DNA of 64,000 nt from SXTU01 sp964496695 (GTDB taxonomy: Bacteria; Verrucomicrobiota; Verrucomicrobiia; Limisphaerales; SXTU01), in contig CAZCBE010000013.1 of the NCBI GenBank assembly GCA_964496695.1, positions 19,170 to 83,169 on the forward strand, read 5' to 3'. A program made the translations under genes and the position numbers. The notes beneath the pieces are model-generated. The model was not told the origin of the DNA, did not search any database, and saw only the letters and a list, made by a program, of their open reading frames with translations. Shown one piece after another: positions 1 through 8,015 of this stretch; position 1 is the first letter of the stretch, and every line of letters begins with the position of its first letter.

Positions 1-2
1 TC

Positions 3-269
3 GGCAAACTGGGCGGCACCATGGTCACCGCGCGATTGACCGGCATGAACTGGAACGACTCCTTCGCACTCGGCGCGCTGATGAACACCCGCGGCCTCGT
101 GGAACTCGTCGCGCTGAACATCGGCTACGACCTGGGCATCCTGCCCCCGCGCATCTTCGCCATGATGGTCCTCATGGCGCTGGTCACAACCTTCATGACC
201 GGCCCGCTGCTGAATCTGGCCGAGTGGGCCAAGCGCCGCGTCGTGCCCGTGGAGCACCCGGCCATCTGA
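3..269 (+). CDS. Cation/proton antiporter, C-terminal fragment
   Basis: The frame is open from the left edge of the window, so only the last 88 residues are visible; the ATG at 21 is internal. The segment has the end of a monovalent cation:proton antiporter membrane domain (CPA2/KefB-type): small residues and the stretch MNTRGLVELVALNIG, typical of the penultimate core helix of Na+/H+ exchangers, then a last hydrophobic helix (FAMMVLMALVTTFMTGPLL) and a short charged tail. It would exchange Na+ or K+ for protons across the inner membrane. Family assignment rests on this signature; the ion cannot be told from the fragment. Confidence 0.8.
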   Translation, partial: GKLGGTMVTARLTGMNWNDSFALGALMNTRGLVELVALNIGYDLGILPPRIFAMMVLMALVTTFMTGPLLNLAEWAKRRVVPVEHPAI

Positions 270-351
270 ACTGCGACTGCGCGTCGGTCGCGCCAGCCCG
301 CAGGCAATAGACAGAATCCCATCGGAATTCGGCATTGGTGCTTCGGGTTTC

Positions 352-379
352 TTGACATGCAACCATTTGGTTGCATATT
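352..379 (+). promoter_or_regulatory. Promoter of arsR with palindromic operator in the spacer
   Basis: A consensus -35 box TTGACA (352-357) lies 16 bp upstream of CATATT (374-379). The spacer is almost filled by a perfect palindrome at 357-376, ATGCAACC-ATTT-GGTTGCAT. Transcription would start near 386, only a few bases before the ATG at 390, so the mRNA would be nearly leaderless; no Shine-Dalgarno sequence is present. A symmetric site between -35 and -10, directly in front of an ArsR-family gene, is the expected position for autorepression. Confidence 0.75.
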
Positions 380-389
380 CTCACCCCAG

Positions 390-713
390 ATGGATGCAGT
401 GTTCAAAGCGCTCGCGGACGAAAGCCGTCGCCAACTGCTCGACCAGTTGCACCGGCACAACGGGCAGACGCTCGGTGAGCTGTGCGAAGACCTCGACATG
501 ACCCGGCAGGCGGTGACCAAACATCTCCGGTTGCTGGAGGAGGCACGGCTCGTCGCCATCGTCTGGCGCGGGCGCGAGAAGCTGCATTATCTCAATCCAG
601 TGCCGATTCACGAGATCTCCGAGCGCTGGATTGCCAAATACGAACGCCACCGCCTGCAAGCGTTGAGCGATCTGAAACGAGGCCTCGAAGCAAACCAAGA
701 CCAGCCGGAGTGA
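390..713 (+). CDS. ArsR-family winged-helix transcriptional regulator
   Basis: A 107-residue ArsR/SmtB-type repressor. The start at 390 gives the usual opening MDAVFKALADESRRQLLD; the in-frame ATG at 357 would lie inside the operator palindrome and is rejected. The winged helix-turn-helix covers about residues 5-85, with recognition-helix sequence MTRQAVTKHLRLLEEA and a wing WRGREKLHYLNP. No cysteine metal ligands are present, so it belongs to the non-metal branch that is paired with AHSA1 proteins. It is followed after 4 bp by such a gene (718-1161), and both are probably repressed by this protein through the 357-376 site. Confidence 0.9.
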   Translation: MDAVFKALADESRRQLLDQLHRHNGQTLGELCEDLDMTRQAVTKHLRLLEEARLVAIVWRGREKLHYLNPVPIHEISERWIAKYERHRLQALSDLKRGLEANQDQPE

Positions 714-717
714 CGTT

Positions 718-1161
718 ATGCAAAAGCCAAAGCTAGTTTACACCACCTACATCCGCTCGACCCCGAAAGACGTGTGGGCGGCCATCACCAAGCCTGAATT
801 CACCCGGCAATACTGGGGCGGACTCGCCAACATCTCCGACTGGAAGAAAGGCTCCACCTGGCAGCACATGACTGCTGGCGAGCAGCCGGAAGCCTGGGTC
901 ACTGGCAAAGTATTGGAGAGCACTCCCCCCAAACGCCTCGTGCTGTCCTGGGCCGACCCCGACAATCTTGCCGACAGATCGCGCGTCACCTTCGAGATCG
1001 AAATCATCAAGGACTCGGTGTGCCTCACGGTGACACACGACCAGTTCAAGGCGCGTTCGCCAATGGTCGCAAAGGTGAACGGGGGCTGGCCGCGCGTGCT
1101 CTCCAGCATGAAATCCTTTCTGGAAACCGGTAAAGGCCTCGCCGCTGCGGGTTGCAAATGA
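718..1161 (+). CDS. SRPBCC / AHSA1 family protein
   Basis: A 147-residue START-like (SRPBCC) protein. The opening VYTTYIRSTPKDVWAAITKP and the later WADPDNLADRSRVTFEIE are typical of the Aha1 C-terminal-like branch, which forms a hydrophobic ligand cavity. It starts 4 bp after the ArsR gene and is surely co-transcribed. ArsR-AHSA1 pairs are widespread; the ligand is generally unknown and nothing here identifies it. Cytosolic, no signal peptide. Confidence 0.88.
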   Translation: MQKPKLVYTTYIRSTPKDVWAAITKPEFTRQYWGGLANISDWKKGSTWQHMTAGEQPEAWVTGKVLESTPPKRLVLSWADPDNLADRSRVTFEIEIIKDSVCLTVTHDQFKARSPMVAKVNGGWPRVLSSMKSFLETGKGLAAAGCK

Positions 1162-1273
1162 CCCAAGGCCGGCTCCAGGCCGGCTCACCCGTGCTCAGCA
1201 GAGATGCCGGGGCTGACCACGGGTGCGCTCCGGCCAGGGAACTACGGTTTCGCTGGCTGCACCAGCCGCTGCC

Positions 1274-2008
1274 TCAGCGTGGCAGCCGAACCCCGCGGTA
1301 AACCGTCACGGATGAGCCCTCCGCCAAAAAGGCGGATGATGGCCGGCGACTCAAGGCGGCGCTGAAGCACTCGCCATACAGGCCGGAAACATCGCAGTCC
1401 AGGATCGCCTCCGCCACGTCATACACCCGCCAGCGCGGATGTTCGACCCGGTATTCCAGAGTGGAGCCGTCCGGTTGAGCGTTGTAGCCCCAATAGTGTT
1501 CGGTGATGAACTCCGCCTCCGAGCCGGGCGGCAAAAGCTGCGCCTCACCGCGCAGCATCAGCTTCAAACGGTTCTCCCGGCCGCTGAAGCGCCACGAGTA
1601 TTCCGCGGACCTCAACCTGCCGGACTCCGTTTCAATCCGGTGCGCCATCGGCAACGCGATGTAAGGTTCGTAGTAGAGCTTCCGTGCGGTGAGCGCGATG
1701 GCTGCGCGCGGAACGATCTCCTTGATGAACACCACCCCGCGTCGCCAGCCCTCTTCCGCTTTGCGCCGCACATAGAACCGCAGGTTCACTTCTTCGAAAT
1801 TGCGATGGAAGGGAATCGGAATGCCAACAATGCGGGTGCTCAGGAACTGGAAACCGACAACCGAGACCAAAACCTTTCCCTGCCACAAATCCAGTTCGGT
1901 CCCGGCCGGGACGAACGGGGCGAGGACGGACGGCTCCACCTCATAGTTCAGCATCGCCAGGTGTTTCCACTCGGCGGTGAGAAATGGCTTGGGGCCGTCA
2001 GCGCTCAC
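1274..2008 (-). CDS. YqjF-like protein (DUF2071)
   Basis: A 244-residue protein of the DUF2071/YqjF family, recognised from the opening KPFLTAEWKHLAMLNYEV, the following WQGKVLVSVVGFQF and the late ITEHYWGYN motif. The frame continues upstream to 2182, but those 58 residues are arginine- and cysteine-rich and do not fit the family; the GTG at 2006-2008 gives the normal start and is preferred. Function unknown; members are stand-alone cytosolic beta-rich proteins. It is transcribed away from the phnB-like gene at 2315. Confidence 0.8.
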   Translation of the reverse strand: MSADGPKPFLTAEWKHLAMLNYEVEPSVLAPFVPAGTELDLWQGKVLVSVVGFQFLSTRIVGIPIPFHRNFEEVNLRFYVRRKAEEGWRRGVVFIKEIVPRAAIALTARKLYYEPYIALPMAHRIETESGRLRSAEYSWRFSGRENRLKLMLRGEAQLLPPGSEAEFITEHYWGYNAQPDGSTLEYRVEHPRWRVYDVAEAILDCDVSGLYGECFSAALSRRPSSAFLAEGSSVTVYRGVRLPR

Positions 2009-2314
2009 CTGGCCTGGATGCACCCTTACGCGCGGGACAGGGCATTCTCGCTGACGAAGAGGTTGCGGGACCGGAAGGCGGGCGGGCTCTCCAGCAGCAA
2101 GACAGCACGCACGGCGGTCAGCGGCGTGGCGAACCAGCCGGTCGCAGGATTCGTAGTTTGAGGTTCGTTGTTCACGAACCACAGATTACCAACCATGAAA
2201 CGCGGACGCCATTATCTTGTCGCCTTGCGCGGCGGCCAACCGCGTTGCGGTTATACTTGGTGCCGCGAGTGGCGATGCAGAGAATTTTTGCTACCGTTTG
2301 GACCAGAACTTTTT

Positions 2315-2800
2315 ATGAGCGACACGAAAGCAAAAAACACCATCTGCGTTTGGTTCAACAAGGATGCGCAGGATGCGGCGCGCTTTTACGCGGCCACTTT
2401 CCCCAACAGTGAAGTCACCGCGATTCTCAAAGCCCCGGGTGACTATCCAGATGGCAAGGAGGGCGAAATCCTCACGGTGGAGTTCACCGTCTGCGGCATT
2501 CCGTGCATCGGTCTCAACGGCGGGCCGCAGTTCAAGCACTCCGAGGCCTTCTCCTTCCAGATCGCGACGGACACCCAGGAGGAAACGGACCGCTACTGGA
2601 ACGCGATTGTCCGCAACGGCGGCCAGGAGAGCGCGTGCGGCTGGTGCAAAGACCGCTGGGGAATCTCCTGGCAAATCACGCCACGCGCGTTGATCAATGC
2701 GTTGACGGCCGGCGGCGCTGAAGCCAAGCGCGCCTTCGAAGCGATGATGGAAATGGGCAAGATCGACATCGCCAAAATCGAGGCCGCCCGCCGCGGCTGA
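2315..2800 (+). CDS. PhnB-like VOC family protein
   Basis: A 161-residue member of the vicinal oxygen chelate superfamily, 3-demethylubiquinone-methyltransferase-like/PhnB branch. Signature: TICVWFNKDAQDAARFYAA at the start, GEILTVEFTVCGIPCIGLNG in the first half, CGWCKDRWGISWQITPRAL in the second, then a helical tail. The family name implies a methyltransferase, but most members have no proven activity. The ATG at 2315 opens at the conserved start; the frame continues upstream to 2168 without support. A decayed partial copy lies at 3990-4328, beyond the REP/RAYT block. Confidence 0.88.
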   Translation: MSDTKAKNTICVWFNKDAQDAARFYAATFPNSEVTAILKAPGDYPDGKEGEILTVEFTVCGIPCIGLNGGPQFKHSEAFSFQIATDTQEETDRYWNAIVRNGGQESACGWCKDRWGISWQITPRALINALTAGGAEAKRAFEAMMEMGKIDIAKIEAARRG

Positions 2801-2881
2801 TGGGGACGAAGGGGGTTGCCGTCGGCAGACCAACATTGCGGCAACGTCCTTATGTTGGGTTACGAATCAAACCTGACCGAA

Positions 2882-3003
2882 CAATCCCAACGGGATTGTG
2901 TCCTCCAGCCCAAGGTTGCCGAGCTTGCGAGGTTACCTTGGGTCGCAATTCGGAAATCGATTCAACCGCAACGCGGTTGTGGCATTTTCCGCAAGGCGAC
3001 GAT
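2882..3003. repeat. REP hairpins, left side of the RAYT gene
   Basis: Two compact 17-bp hairpins, CAATCCCAACGGGATTG (2882-2898) and the variant CAACCGCAACGCGGTTG (2963-2979). Between them lies a longer stem whose arms are CCCAAGGT and ACCTTGGG (about 2910-2943). The alternation of the two hairpin types is repeated on the other side of the transposase gene (3530-3945), which is the arrangement of bacterial interspersed mosaic elements. The stretch between phnB and the RAYT stop holds no other gene. Confidence 0.85.
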
Positions 3004-3459
3004 TCAATCCCAAACGTATTTCTCATCCCACTCGATCTCGTGCTTGCGCAACAACGCGTGCAACTCGTCCTGAAATCCAATCTTACGGTGATGCTCCTCT
3101 TGTCCGGCGATGTATTCCTTGACCTCCGGCAGCTTCGACTGGCTCACGGAGAAATCCGCATAGCCGCCTTGCCATTCGAAGTCGGCGTAATCGCGACCGC
3201 GCTCCTTCAGCCAGAGGTTCGAGACGCGTTTCAATTCCTTTACCCATTCCGCCTGCGTGATGGTGCGCCCGAAGCGCGCGAGCAGATGCACATGGTCCTC
3301 CACGCCGCCGACGAGGAGGGGCGGGCAATCGAGTTGCTTGGAGACACCGCCGAGATACGCATGGAGCGCGTCGCGCGTGGGTTTGTCGCGCAGGAACGGC
3401 CGGCGGTCTTTGGTGGAGAAGACGAGATGAATGTAAACGGCGGAAAGGGATTGTGGCAT
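3004..3459 (-). CDS. REP-associated tyrosine transposase (RAYT, TnpA-REP)
   Basis: A 151-residue IS200-like Y1 transposase of the REP-associated type. The HUH motif is visible as EDHVHLL around residues 64-70, the family opening as YIHLVFSTKDRRPFLRD, and the catalytic tyrosine is probably the one in EVKEYIAGQEEHH. These enzymes act as single-strand nucleases on REP hairpins and are thought to spread them. The start at 3459 (MPQSLSAVYIH) is canonical; the upstream extension runs through repeat DNA. At least seven copies of a 17-bp hairpin of one type lie within 1 kb on either side, which fits a domesticated transposase with its own substrates. Confidence 0.92.
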   Translation of the reverse strand: MPQSLSAVYIHLVFSTKDRRPFLRDKPTRDALHAYLGGVSKQLDCPPLLVGGVEDHVHLLARFGRTITQAEWVKELKRVSNLWLKERGRDYADFEWQGGYADFSVSQSKLPEVKEYIAGQEEHHRKIGFQDELHALLRKHEIEWDEKYVWD

Positions 3460-3489
3460 GTGGGAAGGATGCCAAATCGCGTCGGCGTG

Positions 3490-3960
3490 TTCCAATCCCA
3501 AAGGCGACGTGTCGTCGCGAACCATCGTTCAATCCCAAAGGGATTGCGTCCACCAGCCCTGGGTTGCGAGGAACGAGCTACCCTGGGAAGTCGGAGGCGG
3601 AATTTCACAACCCCAACGGGGTTGCGGCGAATTCGCGAGCGATGACGGAAACGGACTGGCCACAACCCCGTTGGGGTTGATGATGATTGGCGGACGGTGC
3701 TCCAGGGTAGCTCGCGCCTCGCAACCCTGGGCTTTGGGACGGAATCCCGTTGGGATTCTTGAGCCGGAGCAGCGCAACTGGCGAGCATGGTGCGTTCAAG
3801 CGAACGGAGAGGATGGCAACTATTCCAAGACACTGAATTTCCGAATCGGTGATTCGGAGATCTCCGCGAAGACGGACACTGGCGATTTCCGAGACACTGT
3901 CTCGGAAATTCAATGACGCGCCCGCGAACAATCCCAACGGGATTGCGCCCTCCAGCCCAA
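3490..3960. repeat. REP/BIME cluster, right side of the RAYT gene
   Basis: Hairpins with a CCC/GGG stem at 3530-3546, 3608-3624, 3663-3679, 3742-3758 and 3929-3945. They differ by compensated base changes (AATCCC/GGGATT versus AACCCC/GGGGTT), so pairing is kept. They alternate with a longer element whose arms are CCCTGGG and CCCAGGG-like and whose loop is GTTGCGAGG (about 3557-3587 and 3702-3731). Further palindromes at 3841-3857 and about 3884-3911 belong to another type. No protein gene is supported here. Confidence 0.88.
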
Positions 3961-3989
3961 GGTTGGTGCGCCAGCGCCTACCGTGCGAC

Positions 3990-4328
3990 TTTCCTCGTGG
4001 CAAGGAGGGCGAAATACTCACGGTGGAGTTCGCCGTCTTCGCCCTTCCGTGCCTGGGTCTCAACGGCGGTCCTGAATTTCCGAAAACCCAAGCCTTCTCC
4101 TTCCAAATCGCGACGGACATCCTACTGGAATGCGATCGTCAGCAACGGCGGACAGGAAAGCGCGTGCGGCTGGTGCAAAGACCGCTGGGGTATTTCCTGG
4201 CAAATCACGCCGCGCGTGTTGATGGACGCGCTGGCGGCCGGCGGCGCTGAAGCCAAGCGCACCTTCGAAGCGATGATGGAAATGGGCAAGATCACATCGC
4301 CAAAATCGAAGCCGCCAGCCACGGCTGA
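3990..4328 (+). pseudogene. Decayed partial copy of the phnB-like gene
   Basis: The DNA matches the 3' two thirds of the gene at 2315-2800, from the GGCAAGGAGGGCGAAAT block to the stop. The first third is missing. A net loss of about 17 bp after GCGACGGACA (near 4114) shifts the frame, and a single base is missing where the intact gene reads GATCGACATCGCC (here GATCACATCGCC, near 4290). The open frames found here are therefore chance fragments. The functional copy and this relic bracket the RAYT/REP block. Confidence 0.85.
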
Positions 4329-4362
4329 AGGAAACGACGGCGTTGGCTGGACTAACAGCGAA

Positions 4363-6279
4363 TCAAGGTTTCCAATCAGACATAATCTGCTCGAACGCGG
4401 CCCAACTTCCAAACAAAGTCGCGTAAATGGGGCTGTTCACTCGGTAGTTCCTGTCGATTTCAATCTTGGTTGGTTTGCGGCCAAGCCTTCTGGCGAGGCG
4501 TTCATATTGGTAGAGCAAGATTCTCCTGATGTTGTGGCGCGTCGCGTAGGCCGGATCGAGCGTCTGACTAGCGAATACTTCGATAACCCGGTCGTCGAAG
4601 GTGACCTCGCATCCTAGCGGCAGATTCAGAATCTCTTTTCTGGTTCTCGTGCCACTAGGACCTGCCTGTTCATCCTCTTCAAAGGGAAGAAGTCCCTGAT
4701 AGTCGAGAATCCTGTGCGCGTTTTTGAAGTTGCCGATGAAGTCGATGACGGTGCAGTGCGACTTCCCGACATATTTACGCAGTCCACGCCCAAGTTGCTG
4801 ATAAAAGATTCGCTTCGATTCCGTCGGTCTCAAAAACAGCAAGCATTCGATGAACGGCAAATCTGCTCCCTCATTCAACACGTCCACAACGCAAAGAATG
4901 GGAACAGTCCCATTTTTGAAACTAACCAGCATTTGTTGGCGGCTCTGTCTGTCCGTTTCAGACGTGTAAACTGCCGCAGCGATACCTTCCGAATTGAGGC
5001 TAGCAGCAACGCGCTCTGCGTGCTTGATGGAACAGCAAAAGGCAACCGTCGGCTTTCCTTCGGCTTTCTCACGCCACTTCCGAATTATTCCGCTGTCTCG
5101 CTGCGGAACTATGAGCGCCCTTTCGAGATCGCGAATACTGTAAGCCAGCCCGTTGTGTTTGATTTGGGTGTAATCGATGTCATCAAAACAACCGTAATAG
5201 TGGTAAGGGCAGAGAACTCCGGTCTCGATTCCAAAGCGAAGCTCGTAGCTGACGATGACGTTGTCATTGCACAGCTGAAGAATATCCTGGCGGTCACCCC
5301 GAAACGGAGTCGCGGTAAGTCCCAAAAGAAAACCCGGTTGAATGCACTCGATGAGTTTCCGATAGGATTTCGCAGCAGCATGATGGAACTCGTCGATTAC
5401 AACGTAATCAAATTGACCGGCTGACAGTTTCGCCAAGTTTTCCGCGAGCAGTTTGATAGTCGCGATGTTGATACGATTCAATTGTCGGAATGAAGCCCCT
5501 CGCTCCAAGCGCACGACATTATCCGCACCAAACTTGGCTTCAAATTCGGACTGAGCCACGTCCAAGATTTCGTGCGTGTGCGCAACGTAAAGAACTCGGG
5601 CCGGGTTTAGTGCCTTGGCGTCCTCGGCTGAGATTCGCGTTTTGCCGCTACCTGGTGGTAATACCACCAACCCAGTCTTTTGTTTCAATGCGTGGGCTGT
5701 TGCTAAACCCTCTAACGCTTCCTTCTGTAGCAAATTCAAAATCCGCTTTGGCGGCGAGTATCCGCATTTGCATCGTCCGGCAGAAACTCGACTCGCGTCG
5801 CGCGGGCACAGGAATCCGTGGGCGACGAAGAGCCGCGCCAAATCCACCACGTCAAAAATCGAATAGCGGCAGCCAATCTCTTCGCAGGTTGTGCAAAACT
5901 GCTCTTTCGCCGGGTCGAGGATAGTTCCCGGTGCGGCGAAGACTGCGAACTTCAAGCCATCGATTTTCTTGAGCCGGTAAATCTGATGTGAAACGTCGGA
6001 TTGTCGAACAGTTGAGAATGATTTCCCTTTCAGAATAAAAGCCGCCAAGCCGTGCTGGCCTTTAACCGTGACCCTGTGTGTGAAGATGTCCGCTATTTCC
6101 ATTGGCCCATGCGGTGTCTCGCCGAAGTCGGCGAGAATTGAACGAAGGAAAGGCTCTAACTCCTCCCGCTCATCGAGCTTCTTTACCACACGAATGAGTT
6201 CAGGCGTGACATCAGAGGCGGAGAAATCCTTTGCCTCTTTGAAGTTGTCGAATGCTTCAATTGGAATCAGTAAGCTCAT
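4363..6279 (-). CDS. SF2 DEAD/DEAH-type helicase with restriction-endonuclease-like N-terminus
   Basis: A 638-residue superfamily 2 helicase. Motif I is PPGSGKT (about residue 208), motif II is DEFH (about 295), motif III is TATPFRGD (about 324), and motif VI is QLGRGLRKY (about 500). Residues 1-170 resemble the nuclease-like domain found in front of such helicases (AAFILKGKSFSTVRQSDV then a YSIFDVVDLARLFVAHGF helix). A cysteine cluster (CPRD then CKCGY, about 173-190) may bind zinc. By eye the DNA is clearly richer in A+T than the neighbours, suggesting transfer. Stand-alone proteins of this kind are often defence or restriction accessories; no methylase or partner is present here. Confidence 0.88.
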   Translation of the reverse strand: MSLLIPIEAFDNFKEAKDFSASDVTPELIRVVKKLDEREELEPFLRSILADFGETPHGPMEIADIFTHRVTVKGQHGLAAFILKGKSFSTVRQSDVSHQIYRLKKIDGLKFAVFAAPGTILDPAKEQFCTTCEEIGCRYSIFDVVDLARLFVAHGFLCPRDASRVSAGRCKCGYSPPKRILNLLQKEALEGLATAHALKQKTGLVVLPPGSGKTRISAEDAKALNPARVLYVAHTHEILDVAQSEFEAKFGADNVVRLERGASFRQLNRINIATIKLLAENLAKLSAGQFDYVVIDEFHHAAAKSYRKLIECIQPGFLLGLTATPFRGDRQDILQLCNDNVIVSYELRFGIETGVLCPYHYYGCFDDIDYTQIKHNGLAYSIRDLERALIVPQRDSGIIRKWREKAEGKPTVAFCCSIKHAERVAASLNSEGIAAAVYTSETDRQSRQQMLVSFKNGTVPILCVVDVLNEGADLPFIECLLFLRPTESKRIFYQQLGRGLRKYVGKSHCTVIDFIGNFKNAHRILDYQGLLPFEEDEQAGPSGTRTRKEILNLPLGCEVTFDDRVIEVFASQTLDPAYATRHNIRRILLYQYERLARRLGRKPTKIEIDRNYRVNSPIYATLFGSWAAFEQIMSDWKP

Positions 6280-6321
6280 TCTATTTTTTCGCTTTTAATC
6301 TGAGCCTTCTCATGTCGGCTG

Positions 6322-7896
6322 CTACGGGTTGAAAAGCTTTTCCACCTTCGCCTTCACTGCGGCATCCATTATAATCAGCGGCGGCCAAGGGCGTTTGAAA
6401 CCCTCACCCGGGATCTTCTTCGTCGCGTCGATGCCGAGTTTGCTGCCGCTGGCGATTTCGCTGGTGGCGTGGTCGAGCACGTCGGACGGGCCTTTGGTGA
6501 AGATGCTGTCGCGTTGCGGGTCGGTGTTGGCGCAGAGGCGGAAGAGGACTTCGCTGGTGTTGTGCACGTCCACGTCGTCGTCCACCACGATGATGTATTT
6601 GGTGAACATCATCTGGCCCATGCCCCAGAGGCCGTGCATGATTTTGTAGGCTTGCATCGGGTAGGTCTTGCGGATGCTCACGAAGACGAGGTTGTGGAAG
6701 ACGCCTTCGGCCGGCAACGCGATATCCACGATCTCGGGGAAGTTCATCTTGAAGATGGGCAGGAAGAGTTTCACGGACGCGCCGCCGATGTAGAAGTCCT
6801 CCATCGGCGGGATGCCGACGATGGTGGCGGGATAGACGGCGTCTTTGCGGTGCGTGATGGCAGTGACGTGGAAGACAGGATACGGCTCGGGCAAGGTGTA
6901 ATAGCCGGTGTGATCGCCGAACGGGCCTTCGTCGCGCAGCGGCTCCTTGGGGTCAATGTAGCCCTCGATGACGAAGTCGGAATTCGCCGGCACCTCCAGG
7001 TCGTTGGTCTCGCACTTCACCAGCTCCACGGACTTCTTGCGCAGGTAGCCCGCGAGCAAGAACTCATCCAGTCCATCCGGCAGCGGCGCGGTGGCGGCGA
7101 AGGGATACATGGGATCGCCGCCGAGGAAGATCGCGACGGGCATGCGCTCGCCGCGCTCGTAATAACGACGGCCATGGCGCGCGGCCACCTTCTGGAGCTG
7201 CCAGTGCATGCCCGTGGTGCGGTCGTCGTAGATCTGCACGCGATACATGCCGAGGTTGCGATCGTCCGTGTCGGGATCGCGCGTGACGACGCAGGGCAGC
7301 GTGATGAAGCGACCGCCGTCGAGGGGCCAGCAGTTGAGGATGGGGAGGTTGAGAAGAGTTGAAGGGTTGAAGGGTTGAAGGGTTGAAGGGGGTTCGCTGC
7401 CGGCACCCCCTTTAACTTTTGAACCTTTAAACTCTTCAACTGACGGCGCGGCCGGCCACGCTTCTGTGCGCGTCGGCGGGGAATCGAACTTATGGATGAC
7501 TTCCTTGCACGGACCGTCCTTGACCAGCTTGGGCTTGGCGTGACGGAGGTCAATGGCGAGCGAGAGCAGCTTCATCGCCTCGCGCATCGAGGTGGGCGGC
7601 TTGGCCTTCATCAGCGCGCCGAGTTCGGCGGCGACCTCGTCCACGGAGCCCGCTCCCATGCTCATGGCCATGCGCTTGTGCGAGCCAAGGGTGTTGATGG
7701 CGACGGGGAAGGGAGAGACGACGCCATTGACGGTGGGCTGCTCGATGAGCAGGGCCTTGCCGCCGCCGGGCTTCTTCATCTCGCGGTCGGCCAGCTCGGT
7801 GATTTCCAGTTCGGTGGCCAGGGGCTGGCGGATGCGGGTCAGCTCCCCTGCCCTGTCGAGCGCCTGCACCCATTCCCGGAAGGAGTCAAATGCCAT
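6322..7896 (-). CDS. UbiD family decarboxylase
   Basis: A 524-residue UbiD-type decarboxylase, which uses prenylated FMN to decarboxylate 4-hydroxy-3-polyprenylbenzoate or related aromatic acids. The family opening is SFREWVQALDRAGELTRI; the catalytic region holds GYIDPKEPLRDEGPFGDHTG (about 310-330), including the acidic residues of the active site. The cofactor partner UbiX is not in the window. Residues about 152-183 (PPSTLQPFNPSTLLN and flanks) are foreign to the family and are encoded by a palindromic repeat that keeps the frame (7348-7440). Stop at 6322; pyrE lies upstream on the same strand. Confidence 0.92.
   Translation of the reverse strand: MAFDSFREWVQALDRAGELTRIRQPLATELEITELADREMKKPGGGKALLIEQPTVNGVVSPFPVAINTLGSHKRMAMSMGAGSVDEVAAELGALMKAKPPTSMREAMKLLSLAIDLRHAKPKLVKDGPCKEVIHKFDSPPTRTEAWPAAPSVEEFKGSKVKGGAGSEPPSTLQPFNPSTLLNLPILNCWPLDGGRFITLPCVVTRDPDTDDRNLGMYRVQIYDDRTTGMHWQLQKVAARHGRRYYERGERMPVAIFLGGDPMYPFAATAPLPDGLDEFLLAGYLRKKSVELVKCETNDLEVPANSDFVIEGYIDPKEPLRDEGPFGDHTGYYTLPEPYPVFHVTAITHRKDAVYPATIVGIPPMEDFYIGGASVKLFLPIFKMNFPEIVDIALPAEGVFHNLVFVSIRKTYPMQAYKIMHGLWGMGQMMFTKYIIVVDDDVDVHNTSEVLFRLCANTDPQRDSIFTKGPSDVLDHATSEIASGSKLGIDATKKIPGEGFKRPWPPLIIMDAAVKAKVEKLFNP
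7348..7440. repeat. In-frame palindromic insert in ubiD
   Basis: The left arm contains four tandem copies of TTGAAGGG (7359-7390) after GTTGAGAAGAG. The right arm (7408-7440) is an imperfect complement, ending ACTCTTCAAC. The loop is about 17 bp. The insert adds about 31 residues between segments that match the UbiD family well, without a stop or frameshift. Confidence 0.85.
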
Positions 7897-7939
7897 GCCG
7901 CGAGGCTAGCAGGCGGTGGCCGGGATGCAATTCAGTCGG

Positions 7940-8010
7940 GACGTGGGACGTGGTGCGTGAATAACAAGACCAGCGCGGACGGGTTCACGCACCACGCACC
8001 ACGCGCCACG
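7940..8010. repeat. Palindrome of GGTGCGTG words, 3' of pyrE
   Basis: Left arm 7940-7960 (GACGTGGTGCGTGA type) and right arm 7984-8010 (TTCACGCACCACGCACCACG type) are complementary around a GC-rich centre. The right arm ends 5 bp from the pyrE stop codon. The same element, with a related centre, lies 3' of sodC at 61505-61590. Confidence 0.85.
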
Positions 8011-8015
8011 CTGCT

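Noticed and set aside
2026..2196. A 56-codon minus-strand frame just upstream of the DUF2071 gene.
   Set aside because: The amino acid sequence looks protein-like in its second half, but its first part comes from a simple GTTCGTGAAC-type repeat, and no homology is recognised; kept only as a possible relic.
4122..4412. Frames in the second phnB region.
   Set aside because: They are pieces of a truncated, frameshifted copy, not separate genes.
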